Below are positions 8,103 through 15,745 of a DNA stretch of 64,000 nt, piece by piece (position 1 is the stretch's first letter; each line of letters opens with the position of its first letter). Origin of the DNA: Bacteroides sp. 224. GTDB lineage: Bacteria; Bacteroidota; Bacteroidia; Bacteroidales; Bacteroidaceae. The stretch is from the NCBI RefSeq assembly GCF_010500995.1, contig NZ_QVMK01000034.1:42646-106645 (forward strand). Reading direction: 5' to 3'. Below the pieces are notes generated by a model, which did no database searches, was not told where the DNA came from, and was given only the letters and a program-made list of their open reading frames with translations. Both the position numbers and the translations under genes were made by a program.

Positions 8103-9887
8103 TTAATCAGCTATTAACGCCTTCAATGATGAATAAACATACTCTTTTGCATCACCAGTTAGCTGCGTTGGTTGCAATTTAATATATGATGCCTTTATGT
8201 TCTTCTCAAAGCGAACATCCTGCTGTATAGGGTTATTCTTTATATTATTAAATATACCATTGCTTATTACCTTCTCCCATTGCTTTCCGTCTGTACTTAT
8301 ATAGAAGTCGTAACGCTGAACAGTCGATACCCGTTCCGATGGGTAAGGTATAAATGAGAAACCGGTCAATGTAGTTTCTTTGCTTAGGCTAACCACAATT
8401 GCTTCTTCTTTTCCTAATGCTTTCTTCTCAAATTTTCCGGTATCAAAAGAAGGTATTTCGGGACTATTGAATATCTCCAGATTGCAAAGAACAGGCACAG
8501 ACAATGATTCGGCAATTTCAATTCTTATTTTGCTTGTAGTAACCAACGGGATTCTTAATATACGTTTATAACCAACTGTTGTTGCCTGCTTTACTTCATC
8601 CCATTCTTGAGTCTGCTGATTCCAAACTTTTATATTGAATTTACTAATTCGCTGTCCCAACGGAATGTACTCTTGCAACAAAATGCGGTTAAACGTTTTC
8701 TCACCATTCAATGTAACCTCTATTGCTGCCGAGGTAATGCCATCGTCTGTAGTCCAATAACTGTTTTTGTTTCCATCCAAAAGATTTGCAGGCGCATAAG
8801 CTTTACTGTTTCCTCTTACATTATCTGCAATAATGGTTGCACCTTTAGCCAGATTATTGGCAAAAGAGATGTCTCTCAACTCTTTGAACTCCATAAGTCT
8901 TGCCGAATCTGTGGGATGTATCCGCCCTCTTCTGTCGGGTGGTACATTCAGTAAGAGGTTGGCATTTCTTCCCACCGACGAATAATAAATATCCATCAAG
9001 CGCTCTGCCGATTTTACTTTATCGTCTGTTTCGGGGCTATAAAACCATCCCGAACGAATAGAAACATCTACTTCCGCAGGTATCCACTTGGCACCATTTG
9101 CTTGTCCTTCATTCAGAATTGTTGCGTTGGGGGCGCCATGTCCCGGAGTAAAACCTTCAACATCCATCTTCGACCAGTTGGTTTCTCCCATGTATCCCCT
9201 TTCGTTACCCATCCAACGACACCCCGGACCTATATCACTGAATATAATGGCGTGCGGCTGATGGTTATATACAGTTTCATGATACAAATCCCAATCGTAA
9301 ACTTGCTTCGAGGTTCCATCGGTTGCACCATCGAACCATTGCTCGAATACGTGTCCATAACCCGACAATACCTCATCAAGAGTATTAGCAAATATCTGAT
9401 TATATTCGGAGGTACCGTAAGCCGGATGGTTTCTATCCCAGGGAGAAAGGTATACGCCAAACAGCAATCCATGTTTTTTGCATGATTCCGACAACTCTTT
9501 CAGCAAATCTCCTTTCCCATCTTTCCATGAGCTTTCGCGCACTGTATGTGTGCTATATTTACTGGGCCACAAACAAAAACCATCGTGGTGTTTTGCAGTA
9601 ATGATAATGCCTTTCATACCAGCGGCTTTAGCGACAGATGCCCATTGATCGGTATCAAGGTGTGTGGGATTGAAGACCTTGGGGTCTTCGCTACCATCTC
9701 CCCACTCCACATTGGTAAATGTATTAGGACCGTAATGAACAAACATATAGTACTCTAACTCCTGCCATGCTTGTTGATGCTTTGTGGGGGTTGGCTCAAG
9801 TTTTTCGGGTGGAGCTACTTCCGAACAAGAGGCTCCTATTAATAGCAGGGTGGCTAATGCGGTTAGATTTTGTTTAAATGTTTTCAT
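8103..9887 (-). CDS. GH29 alpha-L-fucosidase lipoprotein
   Basis: 594 residues. A lipoprotein signal peptide ends in LLLIGASC (Cys21), so the protein is membrane-anchored, probably facing the periplasm or cell surface. The GH29 signature KHHDGFCLWPS is at about 99-109, and the likely nucleophile Asp186 sits in EQWFDGATDG. After the barrel (about 40-340) comes a discoidin-like region (about 345-460, NLLDGNKNSYWTTDDG) and a second beta-rich tail. GH29 enzymes release L-fucose from host or plant glycans. The gene follows the HD-domain gene by 13 nt and probably shares its promoter. No SusC/SusD pair is nearby, so this is not a classical polysaccharide utilisation locus. Confidence 0.93.
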   Translation of the reverse strand: MKTFKQNLTALATLLLIGASCSEVAPPEKLEPTPTKHQQAWQELEYYMFVHYGPNTFTNVEWGDGSEDPKVFNPTHLDTDQWASVAKAAGMKGIIITAKHHDGFCLWPSKYSTHTVRESSWKDGKGDLLKELSESCKKHGLLFGVYLSPWDRNHPAYGTSEYNQIFANTLDEVLSGYGHVFEQWFDGATDGTSKQVYDWDLYHETVYNHQPHAIIFSDIGPGCRWMGNERGYMGETNWSKMDVEGFTPGHGAPNATILNEGQANGAKWIPAEVDVSIRSGWFYSPETDDKVKSAERLMDIYYSSVGRNANLLLNVPPDRRGRIHPTDSARLMEFKELRDISFANNLAKGATIIADNVRGNSKAYAPANLLDGNKNSYWTTDDGITSAAIEVTLNGEKTFNRILLQEYIPLGQRISKFNIKVWNQQTQEWDEVKQATTVGYKRILRIPLVTTSKIRIEIAESLSVPVLCNLEIFNSPEIPSFDTGKFEKKALGKEEAIVVSLSKETTLTGFSFIPYPSERVSTVQRYDFYISTDGKQWEKVISNGIFNNIKNNPIQQDVRFEKNIKASYIKLQPTQLTGDAKEYVYSSLKALIAD

Positions 9888-9900
9888 ATCTCAATCTTCT

Positions 9901-10566
9901 TTACAGCATCATACTATTATTTATATTCAGCTTAAACTTTAGCCCCAGAAACTCGGCTGCTTTGCGAGACAATAACATACGCCCCAGGAATATCTCAAAA
10001 TAATCCATCACGGAACAGATTTCGGTATCAATGGTAAGGCAAAGCGTAATTGTTTTTGCCTCTATGTTTAAACTTATATCTGCTTTCTCTACGGCATAGT
10101 TCACCCGATCGTGAATATCTGTTTGTATGGTTTCCAGACTACGAACGCGACTACGACGTACATCCGTTTTATCTGCAATGATAAGAGCTGCAGCCACGGC
10201 GTTCACAGGATAAGCGGTAGCCTCATCATGATTACCAATGGCAGTAATAACAGCGGCGGTATCTTTAGGGTCCATACCCATTTTATCTAACAAGCGGAAA
10301 GCCATGATAGCTCCACTCTGTGCATGATCTACCCGGTTTACCACATTGCCTATATCGTGCATAAAGGCAGCGATTCTTGCTAATTCTACTTCATGAGGAT
10401 CATAACCCAAGTCTTCCAAAAGATTTCCGGCTACTTCGGCACACTTCGTGGTATGTGCAAAACTATGCTCTGTATATCCCAATGCTTCAAGAGAGGCATC
10501 TGCTTGTTTTATATAGGTTCTTATTTCCTCTGAATGTTTTATATCTTCGAATGTAATTCTGCTCAT
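9901..10566 (-). CDS. HD-domain phosphohydrolase-like protein
   Basis: 221 residues. The HD metal-site pattern is visible as YTEHSFAHTT (His34/His38), FMHDIGN (His70-Asp71) and a later GNHDEATAYP, with ADKTDVRRSR near 131-140. This fits a metal-dependent phosphohydrolase, but the substrate (nucleotide or phospho-compound) cannot be read from the sequence. It is first in a two-gene unit with the GH29 gene, which need not mean a functional link. Confidence 0.85.
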   Translation of the reverse strand: MSRITFEDIKHSEEIRTYIKQADASLEALGYTEHSFAHTTKCAEVAGNLLEDLGYDPHEVELARIAAFMHDIGNVVNRVDHAQSGAIMAFRLLDKMGMDPKDTAAVITAIGNHDEATAYPVNAVAAALIIADKTDVRRSRVRSLETIQTDIHDRVNYAVEKADISLNIEAKTITLCLTIDTEICSVMDYFEIFLGRMLLSRKAAEFLGLKFKLNINNSMML

Positions 10567-10595
10567 CTAAATATATTCAATTATGCTTTATGATA

Positions 10596-10603
10596 CAAAG
10601 GTA
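10596..10603 (-). promoter_or_regulatory. Candidate -7 box for the HD-protein/GH29 unit
   Basis: It reads TACCTTTG on the minus strand (TAnnTTTG), 30 nt before the HD-protein start codon. Confidence 0.55.
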
Positions 10604-10678
10604 GTGCATTTCCTTCTGTTTTTACGTATGATTCATTGGTTACAAGCGGAATAAGCTGTTAAATCTTTATTATAGCTC

Positions 10679-10709
10679 TTGAAAATCTGCCGAATTTCAT
10701 GTAAGTTTG
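10679..10709 (+). promoter_or_regulatory. Promoter of the first Rpn gene
   Basis: A -33-type TTG at 10679-10681 and a -7 box TAAGTTTG at 10702-10709 are separated by 20 nt, the expected Bacteroidetes spacing. The ATG follows 25 nt after the box. This is one of the best promoter matches in the window. Confidence 0.65.
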
Positions 10710-10733
10710 TTGTCGCAACTAACAACTAAAGTC

Positions 10734-11663
10734 ATGGGAAGCGAAGGACTCATAGAAAAATACATTAACCCCTATACCGATTTCGGGTTTAAAAAGCTGT
10801 TTGGAACCGAACTTAACAAGGATTTGTTAATCAGTTTTCTGAATTCGTTGTTGCCCGACGGACAGGTTATTAAAGATGTAACCTACCTCAATGCCGAGCA
10901 ACTTGGTACATTGGAAGCCGACCGACGCGCCGTATTCGACGTTTATTGCGAAAACGAACAGGGGGAGAAGTTCTTGGTAGAGATGCAAAAAGGCGAACAA
11001 CAATTCTTTAAAGACCGTAGCATATTTTACACCACATTCCCCATTCGCGAACAAGCTATGAAAGGCAGAAGTTGGAATTATGAGTTGAAAGCAGTGTACA
11101 CTGTTGGTATACTTAACTTCGCATTCGATAATAAAAACAACGATTACTTTCACCACGAAGTAAAGTTGGTAGATATGGGCTCTCAGGAAGTGTTCTATGA
11201 TAAACTAACACTCATTTACCTGGAAATGCCCAAGTTCAACAAAACAGAACATGAGTTGGAAAACATGTTCGACAAATGGATGTTTGTACTCCGCAACCTC
11301 TCCAGATTGATGGAACGTCCGGCTGCCTTGCAAGAACGCATATTTACCCGCCTGTTCGAAGCGGCCGAAATAGCTCGCTTCAACCGCCAGGAGTTGGTAG
11401 AGTACGAAGACAGTTTGAAGAATTTTCGCGATTGGTACAGTGTAATGGAAACATCGCTGAATAAAGGACGAGCGGAAGGATTGGCGGAAGGAATTGAGAA
11501 GGGCTTGGCGGAAGGGCTTGAAAAGGGCTTGGCAGAAGGGCTTGAAAAGGGACGAACAGAAGGCGTTCTTGAAGTTGCCCGCAAAATGAAATCCAATTCA
11601 ATTCCTTTACAAACAATTCAAGAACTAACAGGATTATCTTTGGGGGAAATAGAAAAGTTATAA
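10734..11663 (+). CDS. Rpn-family PD-(D/E)XK nuclease/transposase-like protein, copy 1
   Basis: 309 residues from MGSEGLIEKY. An upstream TTG would add nine residues, but it falls before the likely transcription start and the ATG is shared with copy 2. The N-terminal half carries the nuclease core: FDVYCENEQGEKFLVEMQKG at about 79-98, with Asp and Glu-x-Gln of the PD-(D/E)XK fold. A flexible tail of EGLAEG/EGLEKG repeats follows, then a small C-terminal helical segment ending GLSLGEIEKL. Rpn proteins are reported to promote RecA-independent recombination. The protein is identical to copy 2 except for an 8-residue repeat insertion and one residue near the end. Confidence 0.9.
   Translation: MGSEGLIEKYINPYTDFGFKKLFGTELNKDLLISFLNSLLPDGQVIKDVTYLNAEQLGTLEADRRAVFDVYCENEQGEKFLVEMQKGEQQFFKDRSIFYTTFPIREQAMKGRSWNYELKAVYTVGILNFAFDNKNNDYFHHEVKLVDMGSQEVFYDKLTLIYLEMPKFNKTEHELENMFDKWMFVLRNLSRLMERPAALQERIFTRLFEAAEIARFNRQELVEYEDSLKNFRDWYSVMETSLNKGRAEGLAEGIEKGLAEGLEKGLAEGLEKGRTEGVLEVARKMKSNSIPLQTIQELTGLSLGEIEKL
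11464..11560 (+). repeat. In-frame EGLAEGLEKG repeat tract in Rpn copy 1
   Basis: The coding DNA repeats a GCGGAAGG/GAAAAGGG-type unit of about 24 nt that encodes alternating GLAE and GLEK. Copy 1 has one more 24-nt unit than copy 2, and this accounts exactly for the difference in gene length (942 versus 918 nt from ATG to ATG). It is a likely slippage site. Confidence 0.8.
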
Positions 11664-11675
11664 TAAACTAAAGTC

Positions 11676-12581
11676 ATGGGAAGCGAAGGACTCATAGAAA
11701 AATACATTAATCCCTATACCGATTTCGGGTTTAAAAAGCTGTTTGGAACCGAACTTAACAAGGATTTGTTAATCAGTTTCCTGAATTCGTTGTTGCCCGA
11801 CGGACAGGTTATTAAGGATGTAACCTATCTCAATGCCGAGCAACTTGGTACATTGGAAGCCGACCGACGCGCCGTATTCGACGTTTATTGCGAAAACGAA
11901 CAGGGAGAGAAGTTCTTGGTAGAGATGCAAAAAGGAGAACAGCAGTTCTTTAAAGATCGTAGCATATTTTACACCACATTCCCCATTCGCGAACAAGCTA
12001 TGAAAGGCAGAAGTTGGAATTATGAGTTGAAAGCTGTATACACTGTTGGCATACTTAACTTCGCATTCGACAATAAAAACAACGATTATTTTCACCACGA
12101 AGTAAAGTTGGTAGATATGGGCTCTCAGGAAGTGTTCTATGATAAACTAACACTCATTTACCTGGAAATGCCCAAGTTCAACAAAACAGAACATGAGTTG
12201 GAAAATATGTTCGACAAATGGATGTTTGTACTCCGCAACCTCTCCAGATTGATGGAACGACCGGCTGCCTTGCAAGAACGCATATTTACTCGCCTGTTCG
12301 AAGCGGCCGAAATAGCTCGCTTCAACCGCCAGGAGTTGGTAGAGTACGAAGATAGTTTGAAGAATTTCCGCGATTGGTACAGTGTAATGGAAACATCGCT
12401 GAATAAAGGACGAGCGGAAGGATTGGCGGAAGGAATTGAGAAAGGCTTGGCAGAAGGGCTTGAAAAGGGACGAACAGAAGGCGTTCTTGAAGTTGCCCGC
12501 AAAATGAAATCCAATTCAATTCCATTACAAACAATTCAAGAACTAACAGGATTATCTTTTGGGGAAATAGAAAAGTTATAA
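11676..12581 (+). CDS. Rpn-family PD-(D/E)XK nuclease/transposase-like protein, copy 2
   Basis: 301 residues in direct tandem with copy 1; the 9-nt leader AACTAAAGTC-ATG is repeated as well. Compared with copy 1 the protein lacks one 8-residue EGLEKGLA unit and has Phe for Leu in GLSFGEIEKL. I found about twenty silent base changes but only that one amino-acid change, so both copies look selected for function. The nuclease core residues are intact. Transcription is probably shared with copy 1. Confidence 0.9.
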   Translation: MGSEGLIEKYINPYTDFGFKKLFGTELNKDLLISFLNSLLPDGQVIKDVTYLNAEQLGTLEADRRAVFDVYCENEQGEKFLVEMQKGEQQFFKDRSIFYTTFPIREQAMKGRSWNYELKAVYTVGILNFAFDNKNNDYFHHEVKLVDMGSQEVFYDKLTLIYLEMPKFNKTEHELENMFDKWMFVLRNLSRLMERPAALQERIFTRLFEAAEIARFNRQELVEYEDSLKNFRDWYSVMETSLNKGRAEGLAEGIEKGLAEGLEKGRTEGVLEVARKMKSNSIPLQTIQELTGLSFGEIEKL

Positions 12582-12585
12582 TAAA

Positions 12586-12650
12586 CTAAAGTCATGGGAG
12601 GCGAAGACTCATAGAAAAACACATTAACCCCTATACCGATTTCGGGTTTA
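12586..12650 (+). pseudogene. 5' remnant of a third Rpn copy
   Basis: This repeats the leader and first codons of copies 1 and 2 (ACTAAAGTCATGGGAGGCG) but has lost two bases in the fifth to sixth codons, giving an early TAG. Homology continues through GATTTCGGGTTTA and stops abruptly at about 12650, where the sequence changes into a formylglycine-generating-enzyme-like reading frame. Confidence 0.85.
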
Positions 12651-13019
12651 GAATGGGAATATGCAGCTCGCGGAGGAAACAAAAGCCAAGGATATAAATA
12701 CAGCGGTAGTCACAGTGTCTCTAATGTTGGTTGGTATACAGATAATAGCAACAACACTACTCACGCCGTAGGCACCAAAAGCCCGAACGAATTGGGTATT
12801 TATGATATGAGTGGAAATGTATGGGAATGGTGTGCCGACTGGTATGGTGCTTACAGTAGCAATGCACAAACTAATCCTAAAGGTTCTGATACAAGTGATT
12901 TCCGGGTGAATCGCGGCGGTAGCTGGTACTACGATGCGAAGTATTGTCGTGTTTCGTTTCGCGACCTCAACACTCCCAACTCTCACTACTACGACCTGGG
13001 CTTTCGCTTGGCCCTTTAG
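12651..13019 (+). pseudogene. SUMF1/formylglycine-generating-enzyme-like C-terminal fragment
   Basis: An open frame of 122 residues begins directly at the Rpn junction with EWEYAARGGNKSQGYKYSGS and runs to a stop at 13017-13019. It has the family words GIYDMSGNVWEWCADWYG, VNRGGSWYYDAKYCRVSFR and DLGFRLAL, the C-terminal half of the SUMF1 (FGE-sulfatase) fold. No start codon, signal peptide or N-terminal half is present, so it is a fragment, not a gene. The coding text is undamaged, which suggests a recent arrival. Confidence 0.85.
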
Positions 13020-13118
13020 GTTACTATTAGGCATCCCTCTCTGTTCTAAGTTAAACCATGAGTTGTGTAAAGGGCGAGCGAGGAAAGAGCGAAGACAAGA
13101 ACAAAACGAATATTAATA

Positions 13119-13187
13119 AATTCAATTCCTTTACAAACAACTCAAGAACTAACAGGATTATCTTTGGAGGAGATAGAAAAGCTAATT
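13119..13187 (+). pseudogene. 3' remnant of an Rpn-family gene
   Basis: TTCAATTCCTTTACAAACAA and the following bases match the last 65-70 nt of copies 1 and 2, ending in GAGATAGAAAAGCTAATT instead of GAAATAGAAAAGTTATAA. The variation (LEEIEKLI for LGEIEKL) suggests a diverged paralogue. Bases 13060-13118 (AAAGGGCGAGCGAGGAAAGA) resemble a decayed EGLAEG repeat tract. Together with the 5' remnant at 12586 it brackets the SUMF1 fragment. Nothing else is recognised in 13188-13373. Confidence 0.7.
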
Positions 13188-13373
13188 ATGCGCACCACTT
13201 TTACCCTAATCAAACTTCGACAATTGGATACTTAGCAAGGAAAATCCTCCTGGACTTACCGCAGGTTTCCCTAAGACTTGCTAGTAGTATGCCTTAGACA
13301 ATCTTGTGGTAAATCCAGAAGTAAATTGCAATCATAAAAGCAGAGAAAATGTGTTCTATATAAACTATTACTA

Positions 13374-13381
13374 TATCTTTG
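13374..13381 (+). promoter_or_regulatory. Candidate -7 box for the membrane-protein gene at 13411
   Basis: It reads TATCTTTG, a full TAnnTTTG match, 29 nt before the chosen ATG at 13411. It argues against the upstream in-frame start at 13306. Confidence 0.5.
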
Positions 13382-13410
13382 CAGCCTGTTTAAATTCAAC
13401 CAACACATTT

Positions 13411-14385
13411 ATGAAAGATATCTTCACCCGCCGTTTTTGGAAATACTTTATTATTACCTTCTTTCTAGTACTCATCCTCAGTGCTTTGGGAGTTGGCAAC
13501 CGTTATATAGATTTGTTTATAGCTAACTCCACACCATTTAAAACACTTGCTAAACTATGCGCATGTATAGCTCTGGGAATAATTCCCGCAGCATTGTGCA
13601 TTTCCACAGCATTGGCTACATTCATATCCTTTAGAAATCTGCCGGCAAACATAAAGGCAATAGGTATTTTTAGGAAGTTTGGTATTGGATTGTTGTGTTT
13701 CTTTCCTTTGGCTGCCGCTATTTATTGGTTTGATCTCGACATTCAGCCCCGCTTTCAAACAGATGCAATGAAGATACTTTGGGAAGTTAAAAATGGCCGT
13801 CCTTTTCTTGCGGTAGACGACAAACCCTTAGAATACCCCGATTTCAAAAACCACATTCTAAAACTATGCACTAAAAACGATCTGTATTTTCGCTTGGATT
13901 CACTCAAAAATCAATGTGGCGAATTGAGAGAAGAATGCAGCAAACTACTTATTCAACTGCCCGACACTGCTGCCAACAAAGCCTACGAGGCTTATCAACT
14001 CAAATGGTTGGGTGTAGACTACCAACATGCGCCATCCCCTGTAACGATAAGCAAGGATAGTGTAATTCACATTCAACAATATGAACTATTCGACACTTCC
14101 GAGCAGCTATACAAAAGTAAGATTGAACATCTATTGCATACATCCGAGTACTACAAACGAATGTTGAATGCAATGGTATTATTATTGGAATTTCTAATCT
14201 TTTCCATCTTGGGCTATCTATCCCGAAAGAAAACGATAAAGAATATTCTGGGTATACTTGCCATTATCATAATGGCAGGGCTATTTGTTCGCTCAGTAAC
14301 AAACCTTGGAGAACACTATGCAGAAACAGCACGCATAGGAATGAAGGCATACAAAAGAGATATAATCCATCAGGAGTTTAAATAG
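13411..14385 (+). CDS. Uncharacterised four-segment membrane protein
   Basis: The frame opens at 13306, but the promoter box at 13374-13381 and the basic start MKDIFTRRFWKYFIITFFLV favour 13411 (324 residues). It has three membrane segments in the first 120 residues, a soluble, probably extracytoplasmic domain of about 150 residues, and two more hydrophobic stretches near the C-terminus (LLLEFLIFSILGYL and ILGILAIIIMAGLFVRSV). I recognise no family. It lies between two Rpn 3' scraps, so it may be cargo brought in by recombination at this locus. Confidence 0.75.
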   Translation: MKDIFTRRFWKYFIITFFLVLILSALGVGNRYIDLFIANSTPFKTLAKLCACIALGIIPAALCISTALATFISFRNLPANIKAIGIFRKFGIGLLCFFPLAAAIYWFDLDIQPRFQTDAMKILWEVKNGRPFLAVDDKPLEYPDFKNHILKLCTKNDLYFRLDSLKNQCGELREECSKLLIQLPDTAANKAYEAYQLKWLGVDYQHAPSPVTISKDSVIHIQQYELFDTSEQLYKSKIEHLLHTSEYYKRMLNAMVLLLEFLIFSILGYLSRKKTIKNILGILAIIIMAGLFVRSVTNLGEHYAETARIGMKAYKRDIIHQEFK

Positions 14386-14419
14386 GAATCACTTCACAAC
14401 CTTTTTGTATACAACATAA

Positions 14420-14500
14420 TCAGAAATACTCTCGAAAGAGTTGTCCGGTATCAAATCCATGTGCACCATCTATACGAATAGTATAGTTCAGTGAATAAAA
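14420..14500 (-). pseudogene. Possible gene scrap, unassigned
   Basis: The minus strand reads SLNYTIRIDGAHGFDTGQLF, then REYF and a TGA at 14420-14422. The text looks like real protein, possibly the end of a hydrolase, but there is no start. A second frame over the same bases (ending at 14389) also reads plausibly, so the assignment is weak. Confidence 0.25.
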
Positions 14501-14504
14501 ATAA

Positions 14505-14536
14505 ACTATCTTTGGGAAGAAATAGAAAAGTTATAG
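14505..14536 (+). pseudogene. Short 3' Rpn scrap
   Basis: The bases ACTATCTTTGGGAAGAAATA and following GAAAAGTTATAG match the very end of the Rpn genes with a small frame-breaking change. It carries the TATCTTTG word that lies 45 nt before the GNAT start. Confidence 0.6.
14507..14514 (+). promoter_or_regulatory. Candidate -7 box for the GNAT gene, derived from an Rpn 3' end
   Basis: It reads TATCTTTG and sits inside the Rpn scrap, 44 nt before the GNAT ATG. The same word occurs in the same place at the 3' ends of both intact Rpn genes and of the remnant at 13119. Confidence 0.4.
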
Positions 14537-14558
14537 CGTTATTATATCAATATAAATC

Positions 14559-14999
14559 ATGAAACTACATCGTCCCTCTTCCAACGACTTCGCTGAAATC
14601 ACAACTGTGTGGGAAGCTTCCGTACGTGCTACTCACACCTTTCTATCCGAAGAAGATATTGCTTTCTTCAGACCATTGGTTCTTAATGAGTATCTTAAAA
14701 ACGTCAATCTTTACTGTCTGAAAGATGAAGAAGGCGCCATTATCGCCTTTATGGGCATTGCCGAAAATAACCTGGAGATGCTCTTCATTCACCCCGATCA
14801 GCGAGGTAAGGGGTTGGGGAAATATTTGGTAAATTACGCCACCACACAACTGGGCATAGATAGCGTAGATGTAAATGAACAAAACGAACAAGCTGTTGGC
14901 TTTTACTATAAAATGGGATTTGAAGTAGTTTCACGAGATGAAACAGACGGAATGGGCAAACCATTTCCTATTCTTCATTTAAGATTGAAAGACATTTAA
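14559..14999 (+). CDS. GNAT family N-acetyltransferase
   Basis: 146 residues. The acetyl-CoA-binding loop QRGKGLG is at about 81-87 after the beta strand LEMLFIHPD, and the C-terminal signature NEQAVGFYYKMGF is at 109-121. This resembles the small YjaB/ElaA-like GNAT proteins; the acceptor substrate cannot be inferred. It ends 10 nt before the end of the convergent LytTR regulator gene. Confidence 0.9.
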   Translation: MKLHRPSSNDFAEITTVWEASVRATHTFLSEEDIAFFRPLVLNEYLKNVNLYCLKDEEGAIIAFMGIAENNLEMLFIHPDQRGKGLGKYLVNYATTQLGIDSVDVNEQNEQAVGFYYKMGFEVVSRDETDGMGKPFPILHLRLKDI

Positions 15000-15009
15000 T
15001 AACAGGCTC

Positions 15010-15732
15010 TTACAATCGCTTCTTTTTCCTCAATACCTTTTCCATAAACAACTCTCTGAAGTTATTCCCAATCAGAATTTCATTTCCTTTGATGTACACA
15101 CTATTGTTGTCAAAGGAGTGAATATGTTCCATATTAATAATATATGATTTACTCACTCGCAGAAAAGTGTCCGAAGGTAATTCCTCGTATATATTTTTGA
15201 GGTTCATGCGAGCAATCAGGCGTTGGTTATCACATTGAATAATCGAATAATCTTTCAATCCTTCAATAAACAATATGTCTTTGTACTCTACCTTGAAAAA
15301 CTTCCGATCGCATTTAATGAAAAGGAAATCATCCTCTATGGTTTCTATATTATCTTTCTTATCTCCCCCTTCAAGCAAAAGAGAATGATAAGAAATTGCT
15401 TTGTTTACAGCCTTTTGGAAGCGTGGTAGTTCAATGGGCTTTACGAGATAATCAATAACGTCGATATCATAACTTTCGGCAGCATACTCAGTATAAGCAG
15501 TGGTGAAAATCACAAGGGTACGATCCGACAAAGAGCGGGCAAACTCCAAGCCCGTCATTTTAGGCATCTGGATATCCAGAAAAACAAGATCCACAGGGTT
15601 CTCGTTCATAAAACGGGCAGCAGAAGCCGCACTATTGAACATACCCAAAAGAGTAAGCTCTCCGGTTTCTTCAATCAATATCTCCACAGCACGCCGGGCA
15701 AGTGGTTCGTCATCTACAATAATACAATTCAT
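15010..15732 (-). CDS. LytTR-family response regulator
   Basis: 240 residues. The receiver domain (about 1-120) has every key residue: Asp7-Asp8, phospho-acceptor Asp53 in FLDIQMP, Thr78 in FTTAY and Lys98 in YLVKP. The LytTR DNA-binding domain fills about 135-240 (FIKCDRKFFKVEYKDILFIE and RVSKSYIINMEHI). It starts 13 nt after the histidine-kinase-like gene and forms a two-component pair with it. Unlike the kinase partner, it looks fully functional. Confidence 0.95.
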   Translation of the reverse strand: MNCIIVDDEPLARRAVEILIEETGELTLLGMFNSAASAARFMNENPVDLVFLDIQMPKMTGLEFARSLSDRTLVIFTTAYTEYAAESYDIDVIDYLVKPIELPRFQKAVNKAISYHSLLLEGGDKKDNIETIEDDFLFIKCDRKFFKVEYKDILFIEGLKDYSIIQCDNQRLIARMNLKNIYEELPSDTFLRVSKSYIINMEHIHSFDNNSVYIKGNEILIGNNFRELFMEKVLRKKKRL

Positions 15733-15745
15733 GCCTCAGGCTTCT

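Noticed and set aside
10707..10733. Upstream TTG start for Rpn copy 1
   Set aside because: It falls inside the -7 promoter box; copy 2 shares only the ATG and its 9-nt leader.
10725..12600. Rpn tandem as an insertion sequence
   Set aside because: I see no terminal inverted repeats or target-site duplications, and the repeated unit is simply gene plus leader.
12651..13019. Functional SUMF1-family gene
   Set aside because: There is no start codon, signal peptide or N-terminal half; the frame begins at the junction with an Rpn remnant.
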